Below, one piece after another: positions 25,701-40,700 of a DNA stretch of 64,000 nucleotides. Position 1 is the stretch's first letter; each line of letters starts with the position of its first letter. The DNA is from Amblyornis subalaris (lineage: Eukaryota; Chordata; Aves; Passeriformes; Ptilonorhynchidae), in contig JACAXG010000014.1 of the NCBI GenBank assembly GCA_018881555.1, forward strand, positions 9,850,568 to 9,914,567, written 5' to 3'. Made by a program: the position numbers and the translations under genes. A model generated the notes under the pieces. That model saw only the letters and a program-made list of their open reading frames with translations, was not told the DNA's origin and searched no databases.

Positions 25701-28700
25701 TTTCAACCTGACCAGAGTCTCCTTGGAGAGAATGCAGTACCATGTTCCTGTTGTGAAGCTCCTCTTGCTGTGTTTCTGATGTATCTTGCTGTGTTCCTCT
25801 GTAGGAAGGAGCACTGGAAGCTCCTTGGCAACCTGAAGACCACAGTGGAAGGTTTGGTGTCCATCAGTAACCCAAACGTCTGGTCCAAGTATGGCGGCTT
25901 GGAGCGGCTCTGCAGAGACATGCACAGCATCCTCTACCATGGGCTCATCCATGACAAGGTACAGCTCTGTCCTGCCAGCACGGCTCTCTGTCTGTCTGCC
26001 TGTAGCAGCCTCAGTGCCTGTCACAAGCAGGTGTGTCAGTCCTGTCTACTGCAGCTCACTTCTGAGCTCATAGCACAGAGTGGGTACAGCGCTTGTAGCA
26101 GTGTGGGAAATGATCCAAGCAGGGACTGAGCCTGCCTGGCACGGGCTGTAGTTGTCAGAGGGACCTGCGTGCACGTTCTTTCTATCTCATCTACTTTCAA
26201 TATGGTTTCTCTAAGTACTTGTGCCCCCCGTGCTGAGGCCAGCCCCTCTCTCCTTTCTTGCTGCTGCAGCCAAGCGATTAAATTGCATTTACAGTGAGTC
26301 AGCCCTGTATCATCTGCACTTGGACGAGTCCCCAGTGAGGCCTGGCAAGAGAAACCTCGCATCTTTACTGTTTCTGGTTAGCTGTGTTAATAACAGGAGC
26401 TGGCAGCCAAACCCGCCCTCTGTGTGAATGGGATCACTCTTTCCAGGCTCTTGTTGTGCCTGCAGTTGCTCATCCAGCCTTCCCCCCTTCCATGGCTGCC
26501 TGGAAGAATTTCTCTTTCCCACTTGTGTGCAGAGGCTTGAAGATCTCCCCTTCAGCTTGCAATTACCAACACAATTAATTTGTAGTGGCAAGCTGAAGTG
26601 AGGCTACAGGGCATGCCTGGGGCCAGGCTTCCCGTTGGTGGCTCTGCCACCCAGAGAGAAGAGAACGGCACAGAGGAGCCCCAGGCGGCTTTCACAGGCC
26701 AGCTGGGTCCCAGATCAGGAAAACTGCACCCATGCAGTGCTGCACCCAAGCTAATAAACCTCCAGGAAGAGCCAGACTGGGAGGTTGTCCCAACAGGGAG
26801 CTTTGCTCCCTGGATTTATTAAGTTTGCAGACAGCACTCGTTGCTGTGGTGCTGCTCTGTTCCTGTTAGTCCCCAGTTGCATGGACCAGCGACCTTCTTT
26901 GGGAGATGGACAGAGAGAGGAGCTACCTTTCCCATGTGAGGAAAGTGCTCCCTTCTAACAGACCTGCTATTCATAGGCTTCAGGAAGTGAAGTTTAAATA
27001 ATTTACACTTGTCTGTCTATTGGTAGCAGTTCGTGCCAGGCCTGCAAAGCAGGATGGTGTGTTGCCTTCCTCAGTGCTTTTACTGTAGGTAAAGACAGCT
27101 CTTCCACTCAGGAATGTCTGCTCTGCTCAGGCATGTGTGACATCAATCAAGCTATAGGAGTTGCAAAGGGAGGCCTGTAAAAATACAGCTTCCTAACAGC
27201 AGTTTTCGCATAGTTGCTCCAGCAAAACCTTTCTCTTTACTTATTATTTTCCTAGCAACTTTTTTGCCTTCAGCTGGGAATTAAAAAAAAGGTGAAAAAA
27301 TCCATATGCACACATTAAAAGAACTAGGGTAATAGGTTTTTAAAATTCCGATTGAATTTTATTTATTTGTCCAGAAAACCCAATTCAGTCTAGAGAACTA
27401 AAATTGCCATGTTAGTTTTCTAGTCTTATAAAACAAACTACTCCCTCCGCCAAACCAAATAAACCACCAAACAGAAGCCATTCCTCTGTCACTTGTGAAA
27501 GAGGAAATAGAGATGGAAGTAAAAATAATCAGCTTTTTGGTGAAGAGACACTTTTTGGGTCTGTGTTTCCAACCAATGGGCTGGTGAGGAAAACAGCAAC
27601 TCTGCCGCAGTTCCCCTTTAACGGGAAGAANAACTAAGAAAAATCCTCTGAATAAAGCTGAGGCAAACAGCATGTCCTCTCATGGCAGCAAGGGACTAAC
27701 AGGGGATGTTCTCATTTAACTGACACTTGGGAGGTGGTAGCTGACTGCTCCTGTCCTGGGCAGGTGTGCTGCAGACAGAAGGATTACTGGCAGTTTGTGA
27801 AGGACATTCGCTGGCTGAGTCCGGGCTCTGCTCATCACCTGGAGAAGGTGGGTTCTGGTGGGGAGGCCTTGTGTGCTCAGTGGGAGGGGACAGGGAAGCT
27901 GGGCTGGAGCCTCACTGGTGTGATAGTGGTGCCTGGGCTGTTGTGAGTAAAGTGGCTCCACGGCTTGTGGAGGCTGAAGCAGCCATGTTTGGGTACAAGC
28001 CGTGTCCTGGGAACACAGTGTGGCTTGGGCTGAGACAATCGGCTGCTTATTTCTGCTGGGCTGGGTGCAGCAGGCATCACCAAGGGAACTGGCACAAGCA
28101 GTGCTTGTGTGTACACAGGGGTGATTCATGTGTCTCTGCAAATCTCTGAAGGTCTGGGCTGTCCCATTTCTGCGTTGTGGCTTCACCGTGCATTTATTCT
28201 CCCATTCCTGACTTGTGCCAGTTGCTGGTGCGTGGGGATGCTCCTGGTCCTTCTCTGTCCCATGTTGACATCCATGGTTCCTGCTTAGGATAGGCACAAA
28301 GGGCTGACCACTGGTGGTCCCTGTCCAGCCTGCTGCTGGGGGAACGTGGGGTAACTCCAGTCCAGCTCTGCAAGCTGCAGCAGTTCAGGCATTGCTATAA
28401 CCTTCCCCAGTTAATGTGTCAGCAAGAACATGACTGTCACCACTGGGGTTGGATTGGATTTGGGAGAGTGGGGTCCCTCCAGGTCAGGAGCAAGGCATAT
28501 GGGTGAGACAGCGTGCAAGAGAAATTCATTGTGCTGGTGGCTGTCAGAGGACTTTGGCCACTGGCTGACCTTTGAGCATTGTTCTTGCCTGCTGCTTTTG
28601 CCTCCCTGGTGGCTGGGGAGCTGCTGGGACATGCCCTCCTTCCTGCTGATGGTGACTGGCACTGAAAAACTGCTATTATCAAGGGGACGAAAGCCATGTG

Positions 28701-31700
28701 GTGGAACAAGCCCTGCTCCCCTCCTTGCCTTTGCATGCCTTAACCTGTGCCTGATGTCCCTTTCCAGTTCATCAGCCTTCAGGAGAGTGGCCAGCGTGAC
28801 CCCGAGGGCCCGGGGGACCAGGCCATCGCGCAGCTGTGGCTGCAGCACAGCCTGCAGTGCCACTGCCTGTCAGCGCAGCTAAGGCCGCTCCTGGGGAACC
28901 GGCAGTACATCAGGAAGTTCTACACAGGTAAAGAGCAATGGGCCTTTTCCTGCTTGTTAGGCAAATATCTAGCTGGTGGCGTTTCCAAGCCGTGTGGGGG
29001 TGAGGGAGGGCAGCAGAAAAGTTGGTTTGCATGTGAGTAACCGGTGTGTCAAACCCCGTGGGTGAGAGGGACTCCCTTGAGCAGCACTTTTTTCTCCCCA
29101 GATACTGCCTTCCTGCTCAGTGACGCCCACGTCACGGCCATGCTGCAGTGCCTGGAAGCTGTTGAGCAGAACAACCCCAGGCTTCTGGCTCAGATCGACA
29201 CCTCCATGGTGAGTTGAGGTCCCAGATTTTACATCTGGCGCTCCCCAGACGCCAACTACCTGTGGCTGCTCCCGCAAGGTCACATTCAGGGTGTATGGAG
29301 CCCTTGGCCAAGGGGCTGGACTTGGAAATAGTAAAAGTTGCTCCAAGAGGGGAGGAGAGTGGGGAACTGGTCCTTGTGCTGCCTGCCTGACCTGTCAGGC
29401 GTCGGGGTGGGGGAGATGGCTGTGTGGAGCCTGTAGTGGGGCACCTTCGTTCAGGGTGGTACCAAGGGTTTGAGAAGAGGACCTGAGGACCAGTTTCTTG
29501 TAAAAGGCACCTTTAAAGCTCTCTCCAACAGTCCCAGGTTTCAAGGTCAGCATGCAGAGTTGCCTGGTCATGAGGGACAGTCACCCTCTGAGGGGATGGG
29601 CAACACCCCAGGACACCTGGGTGCCCACTCCTGCTCATTATGCCAATGACCCTCTGTGCAGCCCTGCACCAGCTGCCCCCTCTCCAGAGGAGGGGAACAG
29701 CAGCTGCCTTCTTTGCACAGAGCTCCCCAGAGGAAAGCAATTAATGAGGCTTCATTAAATGGGGGCTGTGTTCTTTCAGCTGGCTGGCACGTCACTGCCA
29801 TCCCTGTGCGCGTCAGACCCTTCTGCTGGGACAAGAGAGATGTGTGATCACAACGCTGAAGGACACGAGAGCCGGCTGCCTGGAGCGCTGGGCTGCCTGG
29901 ATCATTTCACTGAGAGCCTGGTAATTTCCCAGTGGGAGTCTGTCCTGTAGCTGTGAACAAAGAGCCGCTCCCCTTCTGTGCTGCTGTGTTTTTCCCTCCT
30001 CATCCTCCTGTTCCCAGGGCTGCCACATTTTTTGTGGCTGGTGACCAGGCATTCACGGGTCGATCCCTTTCTNTTGCTGCACCTTTGACATGTAGCCCCA
30101 TAGATGCTGATTTATTGATGATGCTACCTCTCTTCAGCTGCCCAGGAAGAGTGAGAATCCCTCTCCAGTGACAAAGAGTCAGAGCCTGACTACCCTCCCT
30201 GCATCCCCGTACGTCCCTGCTGCCACCTGCACACAGCAGCGCTGCTTTGGGTCCTTCTCCAGCCTCCAACATCCAGCCTCCTCTGGCCTCTCAGGTATCA
30301 AGGGTAGGCTGGGGAGCTCAGGGTACACCCAGAAAAGACTTTACCTTTTTATCAGCTCTTGTGTTTGTTGGGGTGGATGGGTATAGAAGACTTCTGCCTG
30401 GGATGAGAGGGGGATCCCTTTCCTTCGCCTGTGGTGGGTGGGCATGGTGGTGTGAAGCCATAAGCTTGTTGCCATGGTCTGCCTGTGCCAGAATGGGTGA
30501 AATCATTCTCCGGCCTCTGTCCAGACAGGAGACCAGCGAGTTCCTGTGGCAGCTCCAACTCCAGCCAGCCCCAGGAGCGCTGCCCATCCACCNGGTCCTC
30601 CTCCTTCAGCGAGGGCAGGTCCACTCTGGAGCAGCCCGGCTCTGCCACCCGCTTCCACGTCCCCTCACCCAAAGACCCCTTCTCTCCAGCCAGCGAGATG
30701 AGCTCCAGCACCACCAGCCAGAGCGAGGATACTTGGACAGGGAGTCAGGATGATCCACAGAGTGATGTTAATGATGGGCCAGAGTACCTGGCCATTGGGA
30801 ACTTGGGACGCCGAGGCCGGGCATGCAGCAGCACCAGCACCAACAGCACCAGGAGCAGTAGCTCCAAACTCTTCTCCTCCAGCAGCTCCCAGAAGATGGA
30901 CTCAGTATCATCCCTGGGAGAGCAGGGGGCAAGTGGAGGTGGCAGCAGGGGCCTGAGCCTGTTGCGCCGGTCCAGCTTCTCGGAGGGACAGTCCTCAGCT
31001 CCACAGGGCATCCTCAAGAAGAGCCACGTGCGCTCACACTCTGACACCAACGTGACTTCCGGGAAGTTGCATGGTAATGTGACAGCTTTCCTGGGTGGCT
31101 TTTGGGTGTNGGAGTCGCTGATACCAGAAGGCTGATTCTGGCCACCCCCTTGACTCCATGGATCAGATTGGGGAGAGGANCAGTAGACAAGCAGTTGGGA
31201 AATTTGGTCTTTCCCCTTAGCTTTTCAGCTCCACACTGGAATGATGGGATGACATCTTGCTTCCCAGAATGCCCTGGGCTGGACTGTTACTGGTATTGGC
31301 AGCTTTTACCAAAATCTTAGAAAACGGCAGCATGTGGCATCAGCTGTCCTGCTTCCCCACTGGCCTGGCTTGGCTGGGACATGGGACCGTGGCAGGGCAC
31401 TGGGCTGGGGCCTGGGCTCATCCCACTGGTAACCTGCTGGGTCCTCCTGTGCTCTTGAATGAGTGAATGCATGGGGGTGGGGAGAGTGGGGTGTAAAGGC
31501 ACAATCAGTTTGTGGGAGTTTGCCCTGGTGCTGCCTTCATGGGACAAGTGGAGGTCCTTGCTAAGTAGTAACCAGTCTGTCTCTGTTTTCTCTCCCTTAA
31601 CGCTGCCCTTCTCCTCCTCTGTCTGCCCAGGAGGCCTCAGGGATATCACCATTATAATAGAAGATCCAGTGGCAGGTTTGGGAGCCAGTACAACAGCCCT

Positions 31701-34700
31701 TCATTAGTGATCATTGCATCAAGTTCAGGATTGCCATCAACCCATTAGTATTCATTTAGAAAACCAAAAAAAAAATTCTTTCTTTGCTGTGTCCCAGCTG
31801 ATGCTTTGAAGTGTGGTCTGGTTCATGCATGCAACCTGACTGAAGACCCCAGCTTGGTTTGTGGAAGCAGTGGACCAGACCCAGAAATGTGTCCAGCTCC
31901 CCTGCATGGCATTAGGGAGTGCTGGCCACCAAGTCTTTGAGCTGCATCCCCTGCCCTTCCCTCCACCCACTGCCTCAGGAGCCAGGAGAGGTTTCATCTC
32001 TTACTTAGTGAATAAGGGCTGGCCGCTAAGCAGGCATCGGCTTGAACATTTTATTTTTCCTTTTATTTAGTGGATCTGTGGCACAGGGAGGTTGATTTTG
32101 ACTGAGTTGCNGTGTATGTACCCACAGCTGGTGGGTACTGGATGCTTTTTTGGGCTTGGGGCAAGTTTTCCCCTAAGCAGAAGTGCTGGGGTGCTGCCAT
32201 CCTTTTGCCCCACATGCAGAAAGAGTCAGCAGTTAAAAAAAATTGGCTGTTTTGTTTTGCATCCACTGAACAGTGGCANTGGGTTTGTCGAGCTCAGATT
32301 GGGTCCTGAGGGTTCTGTGTCTGAGGACGCTTCTTCCTGGGGCTGGTGGGTGTTCAGACAGACTTGTCTATCTCTGTATCCTGCTACAGCAGATGATGCC
32401 AAGCACTGCCTCACTTTACTCTTCAGCAATAGGCTCTGTTCTATGTGGCATCCCCCAGGCATCCACCCCATAAGCCATATCAGAGTTATGGCACAAAGCT
32501 GGGAACAAAACGAGTAGGAGGTTGAGAGGACAGGCNTGCCCTTCGGTTGTGCTCAGGATGTCACCTGGCACCTGCCCTGTATCCAGGGCTGTATGCTCCC
32601 ATCCTGTTCCAGTCAGGGTGTTTTCAGTCTCCTTCAGCAGTCCTCTGTCANTCAGCCACTCCATCCAGGTGCTCCCTGGGGCCACGGCTCTCCCTAGAGC
32701 ACCACCTGTTCTTGGTCTCCGGTCAGGCCAGCTCCTGGCAGTCTCCACTGGCTCAATCTGGCAGGGAGTTGCACCACAGTGCATGTGTGGGGCAGAGCCC
32801 TGCCCACAGCCAGTGTAGGTCACCTTGAGCGCTGCACCCAGGCTCCAGCATACTGGCTGCAAGTGGAGCAAGAGCATGTCCTTCAGATGCCTCCTTACAG
32901 TGGTGTCCAGGCTGCTTTGCAGGGCTGGGACCCCCACAGGTCCCTTGGCTGCTCGTGTTTCACTTGTCTCCTCACCTGACTCTGTTCAGGGGGATAATTC
33001 TTCCCTTGGAGATGCTCCAGCAGGAAGAAGGGGCTGGCAAGAGGTGCTTGCTGGAGCCTGGTGTGTCCCCCAANTCTACTCTGGGGTAAAGAGAGGAAGC
33101 TCAGGACTCAACTGTTCTGTGGCTCTCACGATCTTCTCTCCTTTGTTCCCCTTCTCTCCTGCCTGAAATGCCCTTCTAGTTGGGTCCCCTTCTAGGCTTG
33201 CCCTCCGCTGTGGCATGGAGCAGGAAGATGTCCCTCTTTATTTCCATCCATTTGTGCCTGTGTGTGTGATGCCGAGCCCCTTTCATTTCATCCTGTGCAG
33301 TGGCTGGGCACCTTTGGGGTACTGAGGTGTGCCTGGTGTCATCTTCCCTTCCAGAGTCCCATGATGATCCAAGTGGAGGGAGAGGGCCGGTCTCTGCTTC
33401 CACGCAGAGCAGTGAACTGAGCACACCCAGCTCCCTCTACATGGAGTATGGTGAGTATGGCCAGGCCCAGTGGGGACACTCAGTCCTGATCAGGCTCCTC
33501 CATCAGCTGTGGTGGCCTCAGCTGCTGGCACCTGTTTGTGGGATGCTGGCTGTGCACTAGCAGTGCTTGGTGGCATGGAGATAGCAGCAGGTCCTTCCCT
33601 CAAATCTGTGTCTCTTGCTTTTCTAGACTCTGGACAGTACCTGAGCTCGGGGGAAGGGATGTTCAGGAGACCCTCAGAAGGGCAGTCCCTCATCAGCTAC
33701 CTCTCTGAGCAGGACTTCGGCAGCTGTGCAGACCTGGAGAAGGTGAGGGAAGCAGCAGCAGCCTGTGTGCATTGGAGAATGTGTCTTAAGGCAGGTTCAG
33801 GGATACTTCCCGCCGTGANGAAGACAATGCCATGGTATTTCCTGCTGTAGAACTGTGCACAGAACTCCACAGGATGGTAGTGTCTGGTAGCTAGGATCTG
33901 CCCATGCATCATATGCACAGCAGCTTTGCAACATATTAGGGCCCTCAGGGCTGTGTGCTGATGCCCCAGAGTGGGTGTGTTGCCCATCCTCTTTGTAGGT
34001 TGCCTCTTGTGTTTTGTGAGTATTCTGGTGCCCAAGAAGGTCCTAGGTCCTCATACAAGGGATCCTCATATTTTGCAGAGTTGACAGGGATTAACATCTT
34101 TCTACCACCATNCATGAGTAATAAGCTCTCTCCTGTCATAGGTGGGGAACAAGATTTTACTGAGTCTTCCTAGTTTGTCCATGGTATAGCCTTGAATGCT
34201 TTTGCTCTTGCAGGAGAACGCCCACTTTAGCATCTCAGAGTCCCTGATTGCTGCCATTGAGCTGATGAAATGCAACATGATGAGCCGGCAGCTGGAGGAG
34301 GAGGAGGAAGACAGTGACAAGGAGATCCAGGAGCTTAAACAGAAGATTCGCATTCGGCGCCAGCAGATCCGCACCAGGCACCTGTTCCCTACCTGCCAGG
34401 AGATGGGCTCAGACAGTGGGTGATGTGTTTTGGGCTCATCAGCTAGTGGGATATGGGTTTTCTGTCCTTTGCCTATCCTATAGCATCTTGCCTTCCTGCC
34501 CATTCCTGGGAAACAGTTACATTGCTACCAAGGTGGTGCAAAGATTTGTGAAACTGCTGTTGAAGGCCATAATGTGACAGATACCNTACCTTGATAACAC
34601 TTGTGTGCTGCCGGCACTGAGTTGTGGAATGCAATTTCATTTTGAACCCGCAGTATTTTCCATCCTTGAGCTCCATCCCTCCTTTCTCTGGCCATACCTG

Positions 34701-37700
34701 GCTCTCCCCTTCTCCCATAGCTGTCAGTGACCCTTCAGAGCACTTCCACTGCTGAGCTGGCTGTGATGCATTTCTCCCAGGTCTCGTGGTGACAGACAGC
34801 GGGTCCCAGTTCAGCTCCCACGGCTCCATGCGGCTCTCTGACTCTGGCTCTGCGGAGGATGTGGAAGAGTACGAGATCCGAGGTAGGAGGAAATGGCTTT
34901 GTTGGCTTCCTACATAGAGACAGACTCCTCCTTGGTGTGGTTGTGTTGAGGTCAGTCCTGCTGAAGAAGAGCATGTCCCTGTAGCCTTCAGGATGGTTTT
35001 TCTCAAACAAATGGCTGAATTTTGAGTACAAGCCGAGCAATCAGTTTCCCTCATGTGGTGGCATGAGTTTCCTTCAAAATCTTCTGTCACATTCTGTGCC
35101 TCTGCCTGGTAGGTGGTTTCCATTTCCTTGCCTGGTACGCATAGCTGCTGTCACAGCTAGAGAGAGGTGGGAGAGANGCCATCCTGCTCTTCTCCTCCCC
35201 AGGCAGAAGGAGCCATAGCTCTGATCACTTACCTCTTGGATGGTGGATGCTGGTTACATCCCGACGTGCAATACAGGAGTCTGCTCCTGGCAATTTGGGT
35301 GGCCAAGCTTATCACCCACAGGAGACCTGTCCAAGTCCCTGGGTATCTGTTTCCTTCAGAGCCTTGTTCATCCTCTGAAGTGGATGACTTATTTCTCAGC
35401 AGTGCCTCCATCTCTCTGACTTTAAAAAGAAGTTGGAGTAGTCCAGTCTCCAGCTTTAAACTTCTTGTCTCTTGACTATTGACAGCAACCTCTCCTTTCA
35501 GTCAGGGCTCAGTTTTGGGCTCAGTTTTGAAGCCCACGGAGGGGTGTGTGAATTCGGTTCTGGGCTTTCCTCATGTGAGTGCTGCTCTTGTGTTATGTCC
35601 TTTCTCTTTGGCCTGGCCAAAGCACTGAAGTCAACTGTTTTGTCATCACCATGTCATACAGATGGTAACGATGGATCTAACCTGATTCAAATGTCCAAGA
35701 ACGGCCTCTCAGTGTCAATGGCTTCCTTGTTCTCAGGTACCCTGCAGTGCTCCCCTGTGACACGCGTGTGTGTGTGTGCAAGGTGTGTGTGTGTGCACGT
35801 GCACACTTCTCAGAATCTGCCTGGTTTCAGAACTGTCAGTTAGTTCCAGTATCATCCAGACATTAGCAAGAAAAGCTGTGGCAGGATGATAGGGCAGGAT
35901 GGAGCAGAGAGGAGGCAGAGGAGCTCTGCTGTGGGCTTCATCCCCCAGGGCATTTTGCCATGCAGTATTTTGGATGTATCAAAAGTGCCTGCTGTGGTGA
36001 AGACCTGTCTTACCTGGGGTAGGGCTTCACAGGGCAATGGCACAGCTTCGTGGCTCTGTAGGTGCTGAAGGCTGAGCCTGGACTGGACGAGAGCAGAGTC
36101 CTCTTCAGTGTGGGATCAGGTCTCCATCCCAAGTGCCTTGGGGAGTGTTATCCTGCTTGACTTGGCAGAGCTGGCATTCCATAGCTCTGATCTGAACCGC
36201 AGCCAACCCTTCCTGTTCTGATCAGACTTGGCTTGGAGTGGAATCCTTCCAGAAAGAAGTTCTGGAGGGAGAAGTAGTAAGATCAGACAGGGCACAGGCA
36301 GTTTGTTCATGCTGCAGGCCCTAAGCAATGGGATCATATGCAGCTTAGTGTTTTTATTGTTTACAGTACTACTAGGTAATCCTTCTGGTCTGCTGGCCGT
36401 GTTTAAATAACCTTCATGTGCTCCCTGTTTGCTTTAGCGAGGGAACAGCCTGCTGGGCTGCTGCTGATCTCTCCTGTCAGGTGTTTGGCACCAGCACATT
36501 GCTCCTGCCAGAGATGCTGGTGCTCAGAGCTTCCCTGCCAGCCCTGCTGTGTTCACAGACCAGGGCTTTAATCCTGGCCTGAAGCTGGCAAATGAGCTCT
36601 GGGGTGATGTCCTTAGATCTGGGGGCTGTTCACAAGCCTCCTGGGGACTATCCCACCTGGTGATGGCATTTGCAGCAGAGGTGTTTTGGGCAGCTAACGA
36701 GGCTTTTGGGGAGTGTCTGCAGTTAATGTTGGCAAGCGAGCAGACGCAGGATCCCAGTGCTAGGTCCCGTGGCAGCCTAGAGTCAGCTTTGTCTCCCTCT
36801 GCCATTCCTGAGACCATGTCAGTGCCTGAGTGTGCTGGCTCTGCCTCCTCATAGCACCTGGCCCAGGGTGTGCTGTGTGTGCCCTGCTGTTTGCTCATGT
36901 TTGTCGTGGTCTAGGACCATGCGGGACCTTCCTGCACAGAGCAGAAGGCACCAGAGCATGGCAGGTATGTCTGGCTGGTGCCTTATGTGGTCAGGAGGCT
37001 GTTTGAATTCCTGTTTTCTGCAGCTAGAATTCAGTTTGCTTGACATAGATATGTGAATTCTTTAACATTAGTCTGCTTTCCTGTGCCTGTTCTAGCAATG
37101 GATGTCAACCAATGAAGGTCAAGCATCCATGCTGAATTCCAGTTGTGTGAGTCTGTGAATTTTCAGGACTTGCTCTCCNTGTTACTAGGACAGCCCTGCT
37201 GTCTGTAGGGAAGCATGGGGCAGGGTGGCACTCTTTGCTCAGCTGGGCTGTGATTCCCTTGGCGTCAGTGTGCAGTTGGTGCCTGGCTGGGATCGTGTGG
37301 GCTCTGTGCAGGTTTGTGTTGGTCAGCCTGGTGGGGTAGAGGAGCAGGGACCCTGAGCTGTGCCTCNCCATGCCAGGCACCGGGACAGAGGAAGCTTCAG
37401 GCTTGTGTTTGGGGTGATATGGTCATTCCAGACTGTTCCTAGAGCTCCTCAGAGGTAAAAAACAGGAGACCTCTTGCGATGAAGGTTGTGGCTTTGGCCT
37501 CTCTTCTGTCCTGACCTGTAGTACTTTCGTCTTGCGTGCCCTCTTCCCTTTTTTGGGAGTCTTATCTGCAATGAAGCAGGGTTTCTGCCTGCTTCTGTCT
37601 GCATTGTGCGACTGACCCAGGAGCCTTCTGCTGATGAGATGAATTCCCTGTCAGGGTTTAACCAGCTGGAGTGAAAGAAAGATGAGTGGTGAAGGTACCG

Positions 37701-40700
37701 CTGGGTACTGCCTGATACCCGAGCTGCAGGGCAGCCCAGGGCTCTTCGGGAGCTGATGGAGGGGAGGAGGGAGCAGGTCTCCAGTGTCCTGCACCTTATC
37801 TTGGACCCCTCCCTCCTCAGCAGATGGGTCTGTGGCCTCTGCAGGGGGCTGGCCCCATGGCTGCTGGCCTGCTTTCTGCAGGGATGCTGATGTGTCTGGG
37901 CAGTGCTGGGCACAGGCTGCCAGCCCCAGTTGTGCAGTCACTGACAAGCTGTGGCTTGGCCAACATCTGATCTTACAGGTTGTAGTCAAGTAGAGAGAAG
38001 GGCTCTGCATCCCATTGCTAATCCCTTCCAGCATCTATACTGTGTGTAGAGAGCTACTAAACCTTGCTAACNCTGCAGTCCTGCCCTCCAGGCTCTCGTG
38101 TGCATTCTGTTTTGGGCCATGTCACTGCTAGGGCTTGGTGTGTGACCTGTACCAGCAGCCACTTGTCTCCCGCAGACCTCAGGTGAGCTGTTTTCACAGC
38201 ATCCCACCATGCCTTTTGCCCTTCCCTTGTAATTCTGACAGCCAGCTGATTAGACTGCACCCCTCCGCACTGCTCAGTGCCACTGGTAGAAGTTGATGCC
38301 GTAGTTCACGTGCTTTTGAACAGCTTGATAAGTTCTACCTTGAAGCTTTGGTTTGAAGTGAGTGTATCCCCCTGCCCTGTTCCATCTGTTCCACTTTGTC
38401 TGTTTGTGATTCAGATGCAGACATCAAGAGGAACCCAGACTCCAGCAGGAAGTCCTTTCTCTCCTCAGACTCCATGTACGTCTTCAACCTCATGGTGACA
38501 TATCTTGGTACCACATTCTCCTTCCTGCCCAGCTCTTCTCTTCCACTTGCATCAGTTACTGCTTTGCACTGGAGTAGATATCCCTTCCTTTCTCCCTCCC
38601 TCCCTCCTTCCCTCCCTCGGATGTGGGGACCCCTCTGCTCGTGTGGTGACATACATGGTTAGCAGCTGCCTGGGCAGGTTCATACTGGGAGAGCAGTTGC
38701 TTCTGGCTCATACAGGCACTGATTGTCACCTTGCAGCTTCCTCTACGAACAGGTTTTGTTAAGTGAATTAAGTTTTGCTCACCTTTCTAAACAGTTGTTT
38801 AGAAGTACTTGCTTTAGCCAGCTTTGCTTGGGGACAGCTGCAAAGACAGAAATCAATCACGTATATAAATTTTAAGCCTGTGTACCAGTGCAGAATTAAG
38901 GTACCAGAGTTGAAGGGAGCATCCTTGGCTTGAGCTGGGAATGGCATCAGGGGCTGGGAGGAGGCACAGCTGTAAGAGCCAGTGCTAACAATTAATTTGC
39001 TGTCTAGATCCCACTCCTTCCTCAATTCCAACTCGGCAGAGGCCGTGGCCATGGGTTTGCTGAAGCAGTTTGAGGGCATGCAGCTCCCAGCTGCCTCTGA
39101 ATTGGAGTGGCTGGTCCCTGAGCATGACGCCCCACAGAAGGTAAGGCTGTCACCGAATGCATTTGATCTTCCCTGAACACCTGGCTTCAGGCCACTGCTG
39201 AGGGACTTTGCTTGTCCCAGTGATCCCTTTGTGGATGAAGGAGGGAGTTTGTCTTGCCTCTGGAGATGGGTGCAGCCAGGCAGGGCTCTGCCACTGCAGC
39301 CCCCAACAGCAGTGTCCAGATCCTTGGGGACTGGGGGAGCAACTTGGTGCCTGGCAGTTTTCCAGAGGGCTGCAGTTGCAGGTTTCTGGCAATCCAGCCT
39401 TTGCAGTACTAGGCAGCGATCTGACCCTCTTGCCTGTCTCTCCCAGCTCCTGCCCATCCCCGACTCTCTGCCTATCTCTCCCGACGATGGAGAACATGCT
39501 GACATCTACAAGCTGAGGATTCGGGTGCGCGGAAACCTGGAGTGGGCCCCGCCGCGGCCACAGATCATCTTCAATGTTCACCCAGCCCCAACGTAAGGAC
39601 CTGCATGGCTGGGGGCTCTCTGCCTTTTCCAACACTTTTCCATCAACAGCAAGGTGGCTTATGCTCTTTTTCCTGCTTGACTGCTGGGGTTTCCCTGCTC
39701 TGAGCCTGGTAAATCTGTAGTGGTCACCACCATGAGATGGTGAGATGGAACCAGTGCTTGGAATTGGTGGCTTTGATGTGGACCAGGGGCTTTTTCCCTT
39801 GAATGTGTTGTTCACATAAACCTCCCAGGCCTGTGCCAGCACCCATCTTCTGGTGCCAGGTACCATCAGGGCTGAGCTCATGCATGTTATCTTCTCTCTC
39901 TGGGCAGGAGGAAGGTGGCTGTGGCCAAGCAGAATTACCGATGTGCAGGCTGTGGCATCCGGACTGATCCCGGTGAGTGCTGGGAGCCTGACCCGCAGCT
40001 GGAGAGTGGGGAGGAACCTGCAAATAACTGGAAGGATGCTGACTGGGTGGGTGGTGGTAGAGCTCAGCACAAGGTCGCTGGGGCAGTGCTACACTGCCAG
40101 CTCTGCATGCATGCTGGTGTGCACGATCCACAGAGGAGCCTCCTCTCCCAGAAGGTTACACACCTAGTGGAGGCAAAGAGCAGCCAGCCTGTCCTTTGGA
40201 TTTCAGATCTTGACTCTTGTAGGGAAAAGTCCTCTGTTGGGGTCCTCAAGCTCCTAGCAGGTTCTGCTGTGGGTACAGCTGCAGAGCTCTTCCCTGAATG
40301 TGTAGGTAGATGTGGCTGCATGAGGCTGGACTGTTGGTTCCAAAGGCTGTTGCAGTCAGAGAGGGGCTTACAGACCCCAGTGCCGAGCACTCTGGCCTGG
40401 AGGAGATGCCAGCAAGACAGAGCTCCTTGCTTGTTGGAAATGCTGAGCAGTGTTGGGAGTGCAGTGTGTGGCTGGACAGAGCCCATGCCTGGGCTGACCT
40501 CCCCGTGTGCCTGGGTTTGGCCAGATTACATCAAACGGCTGCGCTACTGCGAGTACCTGGGCAAGTATTTCTGCCAGTGCTGCCACGAGAACGCCCAGAC
40601 CGTCATCCCCAGCCGCATCCTGCGCAAGTGGGACTTCAGCAAGTACTACGTGAGCAACTTCTCCAAAGACCTGCTGAGCAAGATCTGGAGTGACCCTCTC

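Noticed and set aside
38768..40070. Minus-strand ORFs of 245 and 306 codons
   Set aside because: Antisense to RUBCN exons 15-17 and their introns; composition reflects GC-rich coding DNA on the other strand.
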